The notes beneath the pieces were generated by a model. The model was not told the origin of the DNA. It did not search any database and saw only the letters and a list, made by a program, of their open reading frames with translations. A DNA stretch of 64,000 bases from an uncultured Rhizobiaceae group bacterium. GTDB taxonomy: Bacteria; Pseudomonadota; Alphaproteobacteria; Rhizobiales; Rhizobiaceae. Shown one piece after another: positions 19,001 through 26,790 of the stretch. A program made the translations under genes and the position numbers. Every line of letters starts with the position of its first letter. Within the stretch, counting starts at the first letter, position 1. The DNA is taken from contig CALHCF010000007.1 of the NCBI GenBank assembly GCA_937930635.1, forward strand, positions 124,001-188,000, given 5' to 3'.

Positions 19001-19186
19001 GTAATTCCGCTGCTGTGGGACCCTTTCTTTCGCTCTCTCGCAGTCGTCATTATTTGCGGCCTAAGCTTCGCAACAATCCTGACGCTCATCATTGTGCCGA
19101 CACTCTATGCAATATTCTTCCGCATCAAAGGAATCGAAGTTCCTGAAGTAGAAGTTCCAATGGAAGGCAAAGAACAGGCGGTATGA
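16100..19186 (+). CDS. RND superfamily efflux pump
   Basis: Inner-membrane proton-driven pump of 1028 residues, normal for the AcrB/MexB/CusA superfamily. Helix 1 is near residues 10-30, the large periplasmic porter loops follow, and GMLVDNAIVVVEG in the fourth helix supplies proton-relay D404 with N405. The second half repeats the layout, with GILSLTGMLIKNAIVLIDQ and RPVSLGVLTTVLGVIPL. It resembles the multidrug (HAE1-like) branch more than the metal branch; the substrate is unknown. It follows the adaptor by 4 bp and overlaps gltS by ATGA. Confidence 0.92.
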   Translation: MNLAKFAIEKRVVSALLTLLILASGYFAYSKLPRFEDPEFIIRSAQIITPYVGASASEVEQEVTDVIENAVQQLQGVKEVKSVSSSGLSEVTVEFTIASAKTRPALNQKFTQLRAKISDSANRLPPGAGPATVYDDFGDVYALYFAITGDGYSLPEINNYAKTLQKELVLVPGVSKVALVGAPQEVIYIEYQPSKLITLGLSSGQIAQVLEGQNLVTNAGSVSSGNTRLSIRPSSAVASLQALEELVITNAKSGSSYRLKDVATVRFGVKEPVSKLLYRNGKPAIGLGISNTTGGNVVNMGDAVNKRIAELTSQRPLGMELTAISDQSVSVRASVADFVVNVVLALAIVVGTLLIFMGLRSGILMGGILLITVAGTLFGMYVYGLDMQRISLGALIIALGMLVDNAIVVVEGTLVRVQEGEDPASAATAVVEKTKWPLLGGTVVGFLAFSAIGFSPDNTGEYAGSLFWTITIALMFSWLIAVWLTPYLCTLLLKPIADGNVEKKEHFILRGYRQFLRLCLKLRWITVGLTVALFISAISSFALVKEGFFPTSTRDQFVIDYTLPEGSSLEQTSIDIAKISEWVRQQDGVTGTNTVIGGGHLRFMLTYSGESGNSAYGQVLVDVEDYNQIDTLQPILQSHVDANYPDAVAKVWKFVLGPGGGSLIEARFTGPDPVVLRQLSEQAKAILTKEGAISVKDDWREMVKVVRPRINEQNARRVGLTQGDISKAIAELFDGTSIGVYREKDKLRLIVFRPYADARNDIDRIRDVQIFSSASGRYVPITQVVDDFDVVFENAKLRRFNRSLAIMAQGDPTPGVSASAVFVKARPQIDALPLPEGYSLEWRGQYGGSQDANAGLGSTLPFGFGAMIIVVILLFNSVRQPLIIFLTVPLAVIGVVYGLIALDTPMEFMAILGILSLTGMLIKNAIVLIDQTDDEISGGKQRMQAVVDAAVSRVRPVSLGVLTTVLGVIPLLWDPFFRSLAVVIICGLSFATILTLIIVPTLYAIFFRIKGIEVPEVEVPMEGKEQAV

Positions 19187-20391
19187 ACCAGGTTTTCATT
19201 CCAGCTTTTCCGGCAGTAACCATTGGCATCATCGTTTTCTTCATGGGGGCATTCCTGACGCGCAAGGTCGCGTTTTTACAAAATTACAGCATTCCCGAAC
19301 CGGTCTCTGGCGGACTGGCGGCGGCTCTTATCACATGGGTCTTGTTCAGTTGGTTTCAAATCGAAATCCAATTCGATCTTGTGGTTCGAGATACTTTGCT
19401 GGTCATATTTTTCGCGACCATTGGATTGAATGCGCGTTTGTCCGATTTGATTGCTGGCGGCAGACTACTTGGTTTGCTGCTGCTAATGACGCTTGTCTTC
19501 ATCGTACTCCAAAACGGTGTTGGACTGATTGGCGCCTGGTTGTTTGACCTGCCAAATGCAGTTGCGGTTTTACTTGGGTCTGCCTCTTTAATTGGAGGGC
19601 ATGGGACAGCAATTGCGTGGGGACCAACGATTGAATCTCAAACGGGATTTGCGGCGGCCGATGAGATTGGAGTTGCCTCCGCAACATTAGGTCTTGTTTG
19701 CGCTGCATTAATCGGTGGCCCGATTGCCAAATACCTGATCGACCGTAATTCGTTAGTAGCGAAGAGCCATGACGAACCAGTTGTGGGCATGCCGCACAAG
19801 ATAGATGAGGACGAAAATAGAGACATTGATCATGTGAGCATCATGCGCACATTTTTGGCTACCAATGTTGCGATTATTCTAGGCTACGTCGCCAATCTGG
19901 CCATTGCTGAAGCCGGACTAAAACTTCCGTTGTTTGTGCCTTGCTTGATCGTAGCAATTATCATGTCAAACACCGTTCCTCACGTGTTTCCGACAATTAC
20001 ATGGCCAGCAAGGACACGCGCTTTGGCTGTAGTCTCTGACTACTGCCTATCAATCTTCTTAGCGATGTCGCTAATGTCGATGCAACTCTGGACTCTCTCA
20101 GGGTTGGGAATGACCTTGCTGGTTGTCCTGATACTGCAAGTCACAGTGGCGATTGTCTTTATCGTGTTTGTGTTCTTTCGACTAATTGGTCGCGACTACA
20201 CTGCAGCTGTATTGAGCGCAGGTTTTGCTGGATTTACGCTGGGAGCCACGCCAACCGCCATTGCGAATATGTCTTCAGTCACCAAACGCTATGGCCAAGC
20301 TCCACTCGCATTCATCGTGTTGCCCTTGGTCTCCGCGTTTTTCGTCGATCTGGCCAATGCCTTTATTATTCAATTCTTCGTTGGTCTTTAG
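19183..20391 (+). CDS. gltS: Sodium/glutamate symporter (GltS family)
   Basis: Inner-membrane protein of 402 residues with about ten to twelve hydrophobic helices. It matches GltS: YSIPEPVSGGLAAALITW near the N-terminus, the reentrant motif GSASLIGGHGTAIAWGP, and AGFTLGATPTAIANM in the second half. GltS imports glutamate with Na+. The start codon lies inside the pump's stop (ATGA), so it is translated with the RND pump, an unusual partnership. The amino-acid specificity in this setting is inferred only from family. Confidence 0.87.
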   Translation: MNQVFIPAFPAVTIGIIVFFMGAFLTRKVAFLQNYSIPEPVSGGLAAALITWVLFSWFQIEIQFDLVVRDTLLVIFFATIGLNARLSDLIAGGRLLGLLLLMTLVFIVLQNGVGLIGAWLFDLPNAVAVLLGSASLIGGHGTAIAWGPTIESQTGFAAADEIGVASATLGLVCAALIGGPIAKYLIDRNSLVAKSHDEPVVGMPHKIDEDENRDIDHVSIMRTFLATNVAIILGYVANLAIAEAGLKLPLFVPCLIVAIIMSNTVPHVFPTITWPARTRALAVVSDYCLSIFLAMSLMSMQLWTLSGLGMTLLVVLILQVTVAIVFIVFVFFRLIGRDYTAAVLSAGFAGFTLGATPTAIANMSSVTKRYGQAPLAFIVLPLVSAFFVDLANAFIIQFFVGL

Positions 20392-20562
20392 TGTGCTGAT
20401 ACGACGGAACTGACATCATCGTAGCTGTTATCACATGTTCCAGCGGCTGATTTGAACGTCAGCTATTGAGTGCCGTTTCATTTGGTATAGATGTACAATG
20501 TAAGCACAAAGCAAATATGGCAGCTTGTCGCTGTTAGAGTATTTTGCATTACCCGATTGTGG

Positions 20563-20592
20563 TGCTTTGTCCCCATCTCGGCCATCGGCTGG
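20563..20592. repeat. Dispersed degenerate repeat, copy 4 (partial)
   Basis: GCTTTGTCCCCATCTCGGCC then ATCGGCTGG aligns with positions 21898-21927 of copy 3; similarity fades beyond it. Lies in the 246-bp gap between gltS and the AAA ATPase gene, where nothing else is recognisable. Confidence 0.55.
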
Positions 20593-20637
20593 TTGACCAT
20601 CGCGGACATTCGCGAAGGTAGCATCAACTGTGTTTCA

Positions 20638-21786
20638 TTATCGCCTTGGCCATTTCCAGCCAACAGGCTCCGCTCCAGGAACAACGGTCTCACCAGTGTC
20701 TTTTTCAAGCAGGTGTGTGAGGACATTGTTACCCGAGAGCGCTTGCGCAAGTGCTTGGCTGTGCGAGACGACCACAATTTGACTTCTACCGGATGCATTG
20801 GAAATTAGTCGTGCCAATGGAGGTATCAAATCGGGGTGCAGACTCGTTTCGGGTTCATTCAGAACCATCAAGCTCGGCGGTCTTGGTGTCATAAGCGCTG
20901 CCACAAGCAGGAGGTATCGCAAGGTACCATCTGACAGTTCAGCTGTACTCAACGGCCTTAGAAGACCCCGTTGGCGCATCTGAAGTGTGAAGACGCCATC
21001 GCGTGCTGATACCTCGATTGAGCTCCTGGGGAATGCATCAGTGATCATTTCATCAAATGCTTGTGGGTCGCCGATTTCAAGGATCGTTTGGACCGCTGCT
21101 GCCAGATCTGCACCATCGCTCGCAAGCACTGGTGTTCTTGTCCCAATCTGTTGCTTTCTAGCAGGTGCGTCTCGGTCTGTCCGAAGCTGGTCATAAAACC
21201 GCCAGTCCCGCATACGACCTCTTAAATTCAATAATTCTGGGGCGCTTCGGGGATCGGCCGAATGTGTCATCATACTGTCGAACGCAGGCAGTGAGTATGA
21301 TACTTGGTCCCACGAGCCATCCTCCGAACGAATTCGCACACCGGGTCCACGACGTTCCGCAAAACTATTGTTGCGGCGCAAGTATTCCCCAACCCAGACC
21401 ACCTCGGTTTTGATTTCAGGGTCGTTCGAAAACGCAGAGGTTTCTGCAGGCAAGCCAAGTTCGACTGCATATCCGTAGTCGCTGGAAGTGAAGCCGAGCT
21501 TTAGGCCAATCGGCTTTCTACGCATGGTTCCAGTGATTGGCACCTCCCCAGATTTCATTCTACGAGAGAGCTGCTCAGGCCCCGCCCAAAGGGTTGATGC
21601 GAGCCCGCCCTCTTGTGCCAAAGAGGAAATTGCGCGGCCTTGAGAGATGTCAGCCAACAGTCGCAACGAACGATAAAGGGATGACTTTCCAACGCCGTTT
21701 GCGCCGGTGATCACAGTCAGTTGGGCAAGCGGCAATACCAGCTCGCGCAGAGATCGATAACCAGAAACTGCAATAGTAATGATCAT
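20638..21786 (-). CDS. AAA family ATPase (SMC/RecF-like, OLD-type ATPase domain)
   Basis: Protein of 382 residues consisting of one ABC-type ATPase head. Walker A GANGVGKSS is at 28-36, the signature-like LSDGTLRYLLLVAAL in the second half, Walker B LMVLNEPETSLHP at about 306-318 and the switch histidine VVSHSQ. It belongs to the predicted ATPases (AAA_21) of phage-defence and repair contexts. There is no C-terminal TOPRIM nuclease and no adjacent effector gene, so a defence role is only a possibility. Flanked by two copies of the dispersed repeat. Confidence 0.82.
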   Translation of the reverse strand: MIITIAVSGYRSLRELVLPLAQLTVITGANGVGKSSLYRSLRLLADISQGRAISSLAQEGGLASTLWAGPEQLSRRMKSGEVPITGTMRRKPIGLKLGFTSSDYGYAVELGLPAETSAFSNDPEIKTEVVWVGEYLRRNNSFAERRGPGVRIRSEDGSWDQVSYSLPAFDSMMTHSADPRSAPELLNLRGRMRDWRFYDQLRTDRDAPARKQQIGTRTPVLASDGADLAAAVQTILEIGDPQAFDEMITDAFPRSSIEVSARDGVFTLQMRQRGLLRPLSTAELSDGTLRYLLLVAALMTPRPPSLMVLNEPETSLHPDLIPPLARLISNASGRSQIVVVSHSQALAQALSGNNVLTHLLEKDTGETVVPGAEPVGWKWPRR

Positions 21787-21879
21787 GCCCCTGATCCTCT
21801 TTGGCAGAAAAGAAAGCTAAATATCCCTCTATACCAATCGTGACGCACATTGTCTTCAACGTCGGAAATCGGCTATTGG

Positions 21880-21994
21880 CGAAACCGCAGCGAAAGCTAA
21901 CTTTATCCCCATCTCCACCATCAGCTGGCATCCAAGGCATGATATTGGCCGAACGCCGGTTGCGAGCCCAGACACACCAATGCTGCAAGGTGAA
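21880..21994. repeat. Dispersed degenerate repeat, copy 3 (longest)
   Basis: Longest copy: a left part with GCAGCGAAAGCTAACTTTAT, a middle part with CACCATCAGCTGGCATCCAA and GGCATGATATTGGCC, and a right part with GTTGCGAGCCCAGACACACC and AATGCTGCAAGG. Lies in the 232-bp gap between the AAA ATPase and the second LysE gene. Confidence 0.65.
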
Positions 21995-22018
21995 TAAATG
22001 TCAGCTTTGATGCCCAGC

Positions 22019-22690
22019 TTAACCCGAACGATGCTGCGAGGTTGCAAGCGCGCCTCCAAGCGCAATCAAGATGCCGCCACCCGCTGCTTCTATCCATTCA
22101 ACGACACGCTCCTTCATGAGGCGTGCAGAAAGCGCGGAGGCGTAGCCGTAGAAGACAAGGATCGGCAGTTCCAACAGAACTGAGACAACGCCAAGAATGA
22201 CAAGCTGAGTGGCGACATTCCCGTCCGGTGAAATGAATTGCGGGAGGATAGCCACAAAAAACAAAATGTTTTTCGGGTTTGACGCTTGAAGCGCGAACCC
22301 CTGCCAAAAAGATTTTGCTGCAGTTTGCGACGCGTTTGGCGCAGCGGCTTTCGCTTCCGAAAGGTCTAGACCTTCACCAAGAGATCGTTTCAACCAAAGG
22401 CGTTTTACCAGCGGTATGATCATCCCAATGCCCAGATAGACAAGATAGCCGGCGCCTATCCATTTGATGATCGTAAAGAGTGTAGCGCTGGCGACAATCA
22501 GGGCCCCGATCCCAAGTGCGGAAAGGGTGAAGAATATTGCATTCGTGGCCAAGATTCCCAACGTCGCCATGAAGCCAATGCGAAATCCCTGTCGCATGGA
22601 CAAACCAACCACTAACAGCACTGCCGGACCCGGCGTAAGTGAAAGTAAAAACTCTGTTAGCGCAAACAATGCCAGGGTGTTGAGGTCCAT
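22019..22690 (-). CDS. LysE/RhtB family amino-acid exporter
   Basis: Inner-membrane protein of 223 residues with about six helices. The signature LLSLTPGPAVLLVVGLSMRQG is near the N-terminus and LQASNPKNILFFVAILPQF in the middle. I start at the ATG at 22690; the in-frame GTG at 22702 overlaps the Shine-Dalgarno GGAG of that ATG. Not closely similar to the LysE-type protein at 13335-13988 by eye, so the two probably have different substrates. Confidence 0.88.
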   Translation of the reverse strand: MDLNTLALFALTEFLLSLTPGPAVLLVVGLSMRQGFRIGFMATLGILATNAIFFTLSALGIGALIVASATLFTIIKWIGAGYLVYLGIGMIIPLVKRLWLKRSLGEGLDLSEAKAAAPNASQTAAKSFWQGFALQASNPKNILFFVAILPQFISPDGNVATQLVILGVVSVLLELPILVFYGYASALSARLMKERVVEWIEAAGGGILIALGGALATSQHRSG

Positions 22691-22846
22691 GAAAATCTCC
22701 ACTCAGCGTTGCCGGTAAGCCTCTTCGATTTCAGTGAAACAGACCAGACTGAATCTTCAAAAGCCGACATTGACGCAGTTGCAGCAAAAACGGCGGTTTT
22801 GTAGAGTCCGGGGCCAAAATCGAAATCACACATTTTTTTCATCGAG

Positions 22847-22862
22847 TGTGAGCAAAATCACG
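22847..22862. promoter_or_regulatory. CRP/FNR-superfamily-like site upstream of hemA
   Basis: TGTGAGCAAAATCACG fits TGTGA-N6-TCACA with one mismatch, 57 bp upstream of the hemA ATG. Many alphaproteobacteria control hemA through CRP/FNR-type regulators, though the FNR half-site differs (TTGAT). Pattern match only. Confidence 0.35.
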
Positions 22863-22918
22863 GGTGTTTTCGTTTTGAGTGCGCTAAACAGGTTCTGTTG
22901 GACTAATGGAGCCCCCCG

Positions 22919-24133
22919 ATGAACTACGAAGATTTCTTTTCTGACCAGCTCGACACCCTGCGCGACAGCGGCAATTACCGTGTTTTTGCAGATCTGGAAC
23001 GCCATCAGGGCGCCTTTCCAAAGGCAACGCGTTACAACGAAAGCGGCACCAGCGAAGTCACCGTCTGGTGTTCCAATGATTATTTGGGCATGGGGCAACA
23101 CCCGGCCACGCTGGAAGCCATGCAAGACGCCATCAAAAAGTGTGGCGCAGGCGCAGGCGGAACACGCAATATTTCGGGCACCAATCACTGTCACGTGCTG
23201 CTGGAACAGGAACTGGCCGATCTCCACGGCAAGGAAGCCGCGACTTTGTTCACCTCCGGCTATGTTTCGAATTGGGCGGCTCTGGGCACCCTCGCCTCCC
23301 GGCTTCCCGGCTGCGAAATCTTCTCTGATGCCGACAATCATGCCTCGATGATCGAAGGCATCCGCCATTCGCGCGCGCCAAAACATATCTGGAACCACAA
23401 TGATCCCGCCGATCTGGATCGTAAATTGAGTGACTGCGACCCCAACGCACCTAAACTCGTGGCGTTTGAATCCGTCTATTCCATGGATGGTGACATCGCC
23501 CCCATCGCTGAAATCCTGGACGTCAGCGAGCGCCATAACGCCATGACCTATCTTGATGAAGTGCATGCTGTTGGGCTCTATGGCCCGCGCGGTGGCGGCA
23601 TTGCCGAACGCGAAGGCCTGATGGACCGGCTGACCGTTATTCAGGGCACACTGGGCAAGGCTTTTGGCGTGATGGGCGGTTATATCGCGGCATCCGCCAA
23701 TCTGTGCGATTTCGTTCGCTCCTTCGCGTCTGGCTTCATCTTCACCACCGCCCTGCCCCCGGCGCTTGCCGCAGGCGCAACCGCGTCGATCAAACACCTC
23801 AAACAGAGCGACTTTGAACGTCAGCGCCAGCGCCGCAATGTGCGCCTGCTGCGCGAACGGCTGGACATGATTGGCATTCCCTACATGAAGAATGAAAGCC
23901 ATATCGTGCCGGTCATGGTGGGCGACGCAAAGAAGTGCAAACTGATTTCCGATCTGCTGCTTGAAAACGCCGGTGTTTATGTGCAGCCGATCAACTACCC
24001 AACGGTGCCGCAAGGCACCGAGCGGCTGCGCATTACCCCCTCGCCCTTGCACTCCGAAGCGGATCTCGACAAGCTGGTGGGCGCGCTTTCGGAGCTATGG
24101 TCGCAATGTGCTCTAGCCCGGCAGGTTGCCTGA
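22919..24133 (+). CDS. hemA: 5-aminolevulinate synthase
   Basis: PLP enzyme of 404 residues that condenses glycine and succinyl-CoA to 5-aminolevulinate, the first step of haem synthesis by the C4 (Shemin) pathway typical of alphaproteobacteria. Full length and intact: [44 protein letters not shown], the aspartate-histidine pair [12 protein letters not shown], and the PLP lysine K247 in QGTLGKAFG. The ATG at 22919 has GGAG 7 nt upstream. Transcribed alone; followed by a strong palindrome. Confidence 0.97.
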   Translation: MNYEDFFSDQLDTLRDSGNYRVFADLERHQGAFPKATRYNESGTSEVTVWCSNDYLGMGQHPATLEAMQDAIKKCGAGAGGTRNISGTNHCHVLLEQELADLHGKEAATLFTSGYVSNWAALGTLASRLPGCEIFSDADNHASMIEGIRHSRAPKHIWNHNDPADLDRKLSDCDPNAPKLVAFESVYSMDGDIAPIAEILDVSERHNAMTYLDEVHAVGLYGPRGGGIAEREGLMDRLTVIQGTLGKAFGVMGGYIAASANLCDFVRSFASGFIFTTALPPALAAGATASIKHLKQSDFERQRQRRNVRLLRERLDMIGIPYMKNESHIVPVMVGDAKKCKLISDLLLENAGVYVQPINYPTVPQGTERLRITPSPLHSEADLDKLVGALSELWSQCALARQVA

Positions 24134-24143
24134 CCTGCGGCAA

Positions 24144-24164
24144 CAGCGGGCAGGCTGCCCGCTG
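24144..24164 (+). terminator. Hairpin downstream of hemA
   Basis: The perfect 10-bp arms CAGCGGGCAG and CTGCCCGCTG around one base lie 10 nt after the hemA stop; an overlapping smaller hairpin, GCAGGT with ACCTGC, spans the stop itself (24121-24138). There is no clear T-run, so termination or mRNA 3'-end stabilisation are both possible. Confidence 0.45.
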
Positions 24165-24325
24165 ATCAGCCCTGACTCCCTTATCCAAAACTTGTCCAAA
24201 AGATTTAAAACCTCTTGTATCTTCGCGCAAAGAGGCTGAACGCCGCCTTCGTGCGCCGGTCAAAAGCCAAAGTGCTATGAATTGCAACAGGCCGCCCTGC
24301 GGTGCGGTTTCGGATGGGAGAAAAA

Positions 24326-24706
24326 ATGGACAAAAAGCTGTTTGAAAAAGGCCTTGAGAAGCGCAAAGCAACGCTTGGGGCGGAATATGTTGAGAACAAT
24401 CTGTCAAAGGCAGACGATTTCACCATGCCCTTTCAGGAGGCCATGACAGCATGGTGCTGGGGGTTTGGCTGGGCTGATGAGACCATTGATGCCAAAACCC
24501 GTTCAATGATGAACCTGTCGATGATCGGTGCCCTGGGCAAAATGACAGAATGGGAAATCCATTGTCGCGGCGCCATCAACAACGGTGTCACAAAGGAGGA
24601 AATCCGCGCCATTATCCATGTGGTGGGTATCTATTGCGGTGTTCCCCAAAGCCTGGAATGTTTTCGCGTCGCCCGCCGGGTGCTGGAAGAAAACGACATG
24701 CTATAG
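24326..24706 (+). CDS. Carboxymuconolactone decarboxylase family protein
   Basis: Cytoplasmic all-helical protein of 126 residues from the ATG at 24326, which has GGGAG 6 nt upstream. It has the family core MMNLSMIGALGKMTEWEIHCRGAINNGVTKEEIRAIIHVVGIYCGVPQSLECF. It follows the PcaC (4-carboxymuconolactone decarboxylase) layout and lacks the CxxC motif of AhpD peroxidases, so redox activity is unlikely. No other beta-ketoadipate gene is near, so the substrate is open. Its stop codon shares the palindrome CTATAG with the convergent flavoprotein gene. Confidence 0.85.
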   Translation: MDKKLFEKGLEKRKATLGAEYVENNLSKADDFTMPFQEAMTAWCWGFGWADETIDAKTRSMMNLSMIGALGKMTEWEIHCRGAINNGVTKEEIRAIIHVVGIYCGVPQSLECFRVARRVLEENDML

Positions 24707-25888
24707 CGCTTCACCGGCAGCAACACCACTGGCCCAGGCCCACTGGAAATTATACCCGCCAAGCCAACCGGTTACGTCCACGGCTTCACCAATTACATAA
24801 AGGCCAGGCGTCTTGCTGGCCTCCATGGTTTTTGATGAAAGCTCTGCCGTACTGATCCCGCCTACGGTCACTTCAGCCTTGGCGAACCCTTCCGTGCCGG
24901 TAGGGTGAAAGGTCCAGTCATGCAGCCGCGCCTCCGCATCGGTCAGGGCTTTGTCGCTTGCCTCCCCCAGCACACCGCCAATGCCAAGCTGCGTTGAAAG
25001 CACGTCTGCAAGACGGTCTGGCAGCACTGTTGCCAGCACAGACCGCAGGCCCGATTTTGGCTTTTTGCGCTTGTTGGCCAGCAGCCAGGCCCCGTCCCGC
25101 GTGGGCAGGAAATCCACGCCAACCGCTTCCCCATGCTGCCAGTAGGAAGATATCTGCAACATGGCGGGGCCGGAAAGACCTTTGTGGGTAAACAGTGAAG
25201 CTTCCCGAAACGCCGTTTTTCCGCATCGCACAATGGTTTCGGTCGCAACACCAGAGAGATCCTTAAACAGCTCCTGTTGCGACCCCAGCGTGAAAGGAAC
25301 CAGCGCAGGGCGCGGCTCCACCACCTTCAATCCAAATTGCCGCGCAAGATCATAAGCAAACCCGGTTGCTCCCATCTTGGGGATAGAGGGGCCACCGGTT
25401 GCAACGACAAGGGTGTCTGCACAGACAGTCCCGCCTTCCATTTCGACGGTAAAACGGCCCTCACCATGGCTCACAGCACTGACGGGCCTGCCAAACGAAA
25501 ACAGGACATTGCCACTGGCTTCGCACTCATCCATCAACATGGAAACAATCTGCTTCGCCGATCCGTCACAAAACAGCTGCCCGAGTGTCTTTTCGTGCCA
25601 GGCAATGCCGTGACGTTCTACCAGATCAATGAAATCCCGGGGCGTGTAGCGGCTCAACGCTGACTTGGCGAAATGCGGATTTGCCGAAATAAAGCGCTCT
25701 GCCACCGTACCCGTATTGGTAAAATTGCAGCGGCCGCCGCCTGAAATGAGAATTTTCTTGCCCGGCTCATTGGCATGATCGATGACGAAAACCCGTTTTC
25801 CACGTTGGCCCGCAACAGCCGCGCACATCAGCCCGGCCCCTCCCGCACCGAGAATGATGGTATCGTAGGCGTTTGAAGAAGCGGACAT
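24701..25888 (-). CDS. NAD(P)/FAD-dependent oxidoreductase, HI0933/YhiN family
   Basis: Flavoprotein of 395 residues. The N-terminal dinucleotide-binding motif ILGAGGAGLMCAAVAGQRG is followed by ISGGGRCNFTNTGT, diagnostic of the HI0933 (TIGR00275) family. The C-terminus KTPGLYVIGEAVDVTGWLGGYNFQWAWASG completes the FAD site. Members are annotated as aminoacetone oxidase-like, but the physiological reaction is poorly established. Convergent with the preceding gene; both stop codons lie within the 6-bp palindrome at 24701-24706. Confidence 0.9.
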   Translation of the reverse strand: MSASSNAYDTIILGAGGAGLMCAAVAGQRGKRVFVIDHANEPGKKILISGGGRCNFTNTGTVAERFISANPHFAKSALSRYTPRDFIDLVERHGIAWHEKTLGQLFCDGSAKQIVSMLMDECEASGNVLFSFGRPVSAVSHGEGRFTVEMEGGTVCADTLVVATGGPSIPKMGATGFAYDLARQFGLKVVEPRPALVPFTLGSQQELFKDLSGVATETIVRCGKTAFREASLFTHKGLSGPAMLQISSYWQHGEAVGVDFLPTRDGAWLLANKRKKPKSGLRSVLATVLPDRLADVLSTQLGIGGVLGEASDKALTDAEARLHDWTFHPTGTEGFAKAEVTVGGISTAELSSKTMEASKTPGLYVIGEAVDVTGWLGGYNFQWAWASGVAAGEAL

Positions 25889-25974
25889 GGGAGGGGAGAA
25901 ACCAGGTTAAAAGAAGTCGAGCCTTAACACCGACAACGGGCGCTGCCTATTCCAAACCGACAGGTGATCACCGC

Positions 25975-26016
25975 TGCACGGCAAACCCGGTCACTTGCAC
26001 GGCAAACCCGGTCACC
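25975..26016. repeat. 21-bp tandem repeat (two units plus a partial third)
   Basis: TGCACGGCAAACCCGGTCAC plus one variable base is repeated twice exactly (25975-25995, 25996-26016) and a third unit begins TGCGCGGC. Lies in the 152-bp gap between the flavoprotein start and the end of the ABC operon. Confidence 0.8.
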
Positions 26017-26040
26017 TGCGCGGCTAAAACTGGTATTTCG

Positions 26041-26790
26041 CTAAATCGCCAGATATTCGTGGCGCAGGTCCTCGTTGTCGAGCACTTCCTTGGCCGTACC
26101 CTTAAAGGCAACTTCGCCGGTATCGAGGATAATGGCCTGATCGGAAATTGACAACGCGGCGACCGCATTCTGTTCCACGATGATGGTGGTGATACCCGCT
26201 TCGCGCACCTCAATGAGAGCCTTTTCGATATCGTGGCGAACCACCGGCGCAAGACCTTCATAAGGTTCATCAAGCAACAGCAGCTTCAGGTCTTTGGCCA
26301 GGGCCCGGCCAATTGCCAGCATTTGCTGTTCTCCGCCTGAAAGGGTCGTCCCTTCCTGTTTGCGGCGTTCTTTCAGGCGCGGAAAGAGAGCGTAAATACG
26401 CTCGTAATCCCACCCACGCTCGCCTTCGATAACGGCCAGATCGAGGTTTTCTTCGACTGTGAGGCCGGGAATAATACGTCGGTCTTCCTGCACCAACTGA
26501 ATGCCTGCCGCCGATGCCTGATAGGAGGCGCATTCATGGATCGCCTTTCCCTGCAACCAGATTTCGCCGGAGCGTAATTCAGGTTCATCAGCTCGAGCAA
26601 TGGAGCGCAGCGTCGATGTTTTACCCGCCCCGTTGCGCCCAAGCAGAGCAAGGATCTCGCCATCATTCACATCAAACGACACATCCTGAACAATGTAACT
26701 GTCGCCATAATAGGAATTGATCCCCCGGACGGAAAAATAACCGCTCTGTCCGCTCTGGGTGTCTGTGTCCATTTCCGCAGCCGCGCTCAT
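26041..26790 (-). CDS. livF: Branched-chain amino-acid-type ABC transporter ATPase (LivF-like)
   Basis: Cytoplasmic ATPase of 249 residues and last gene of the importer operon. Walker A GRNGAGKTS, signature LSGGEQQMLAIGRAL, Walker B LLLLDEPYEGLAP. The EGLAP after Walker B is typical of LivF. The 18-residue N-terminal extension before the first strand is rich in Ser, Asp and Gln. Overlaps livG by 4 bp. The family transports branched-chain amino acids, urea, amides or other small solutes. Confidence 0.9.
   Translation of the reverse strand: MSAAAEMDTDTQSGQSGYFSVRGINSYYGDSYIVQDVSFDVNDGEILALLGRNGAGKTSTLRSIARADEPELRSGEIWLQGKAIHECASYQASAAGIQLVQEDRRIIPGLTVEENLDLAVIEGERGWDYERIYALFPRLKERRKQEGTTLSGGEQQMLAIGRALAKDLKLLLLDEPYEGLAPVVRHDIEKALIEVREAGITTIIVEQNAVAALSISDQAIILDTGEVAFKGTAKEVLDNEDLRHEYLAI

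Noticed and set aside
22826..24052. Long minus-strand ORF of 408 codons opposite hemA
   Set aside because: It lies wholly antisense to the clear hemA gene, has low-complexity His/Gly/Ala-rich translation typical of a GC-biased shadow frame, and no family features.
24326..24706. AhpD-type alkylhydroperoxidase
   Set aside because: The CxxC redox motif of AhpD is absent; the protein follows the PcaC-like pattern.
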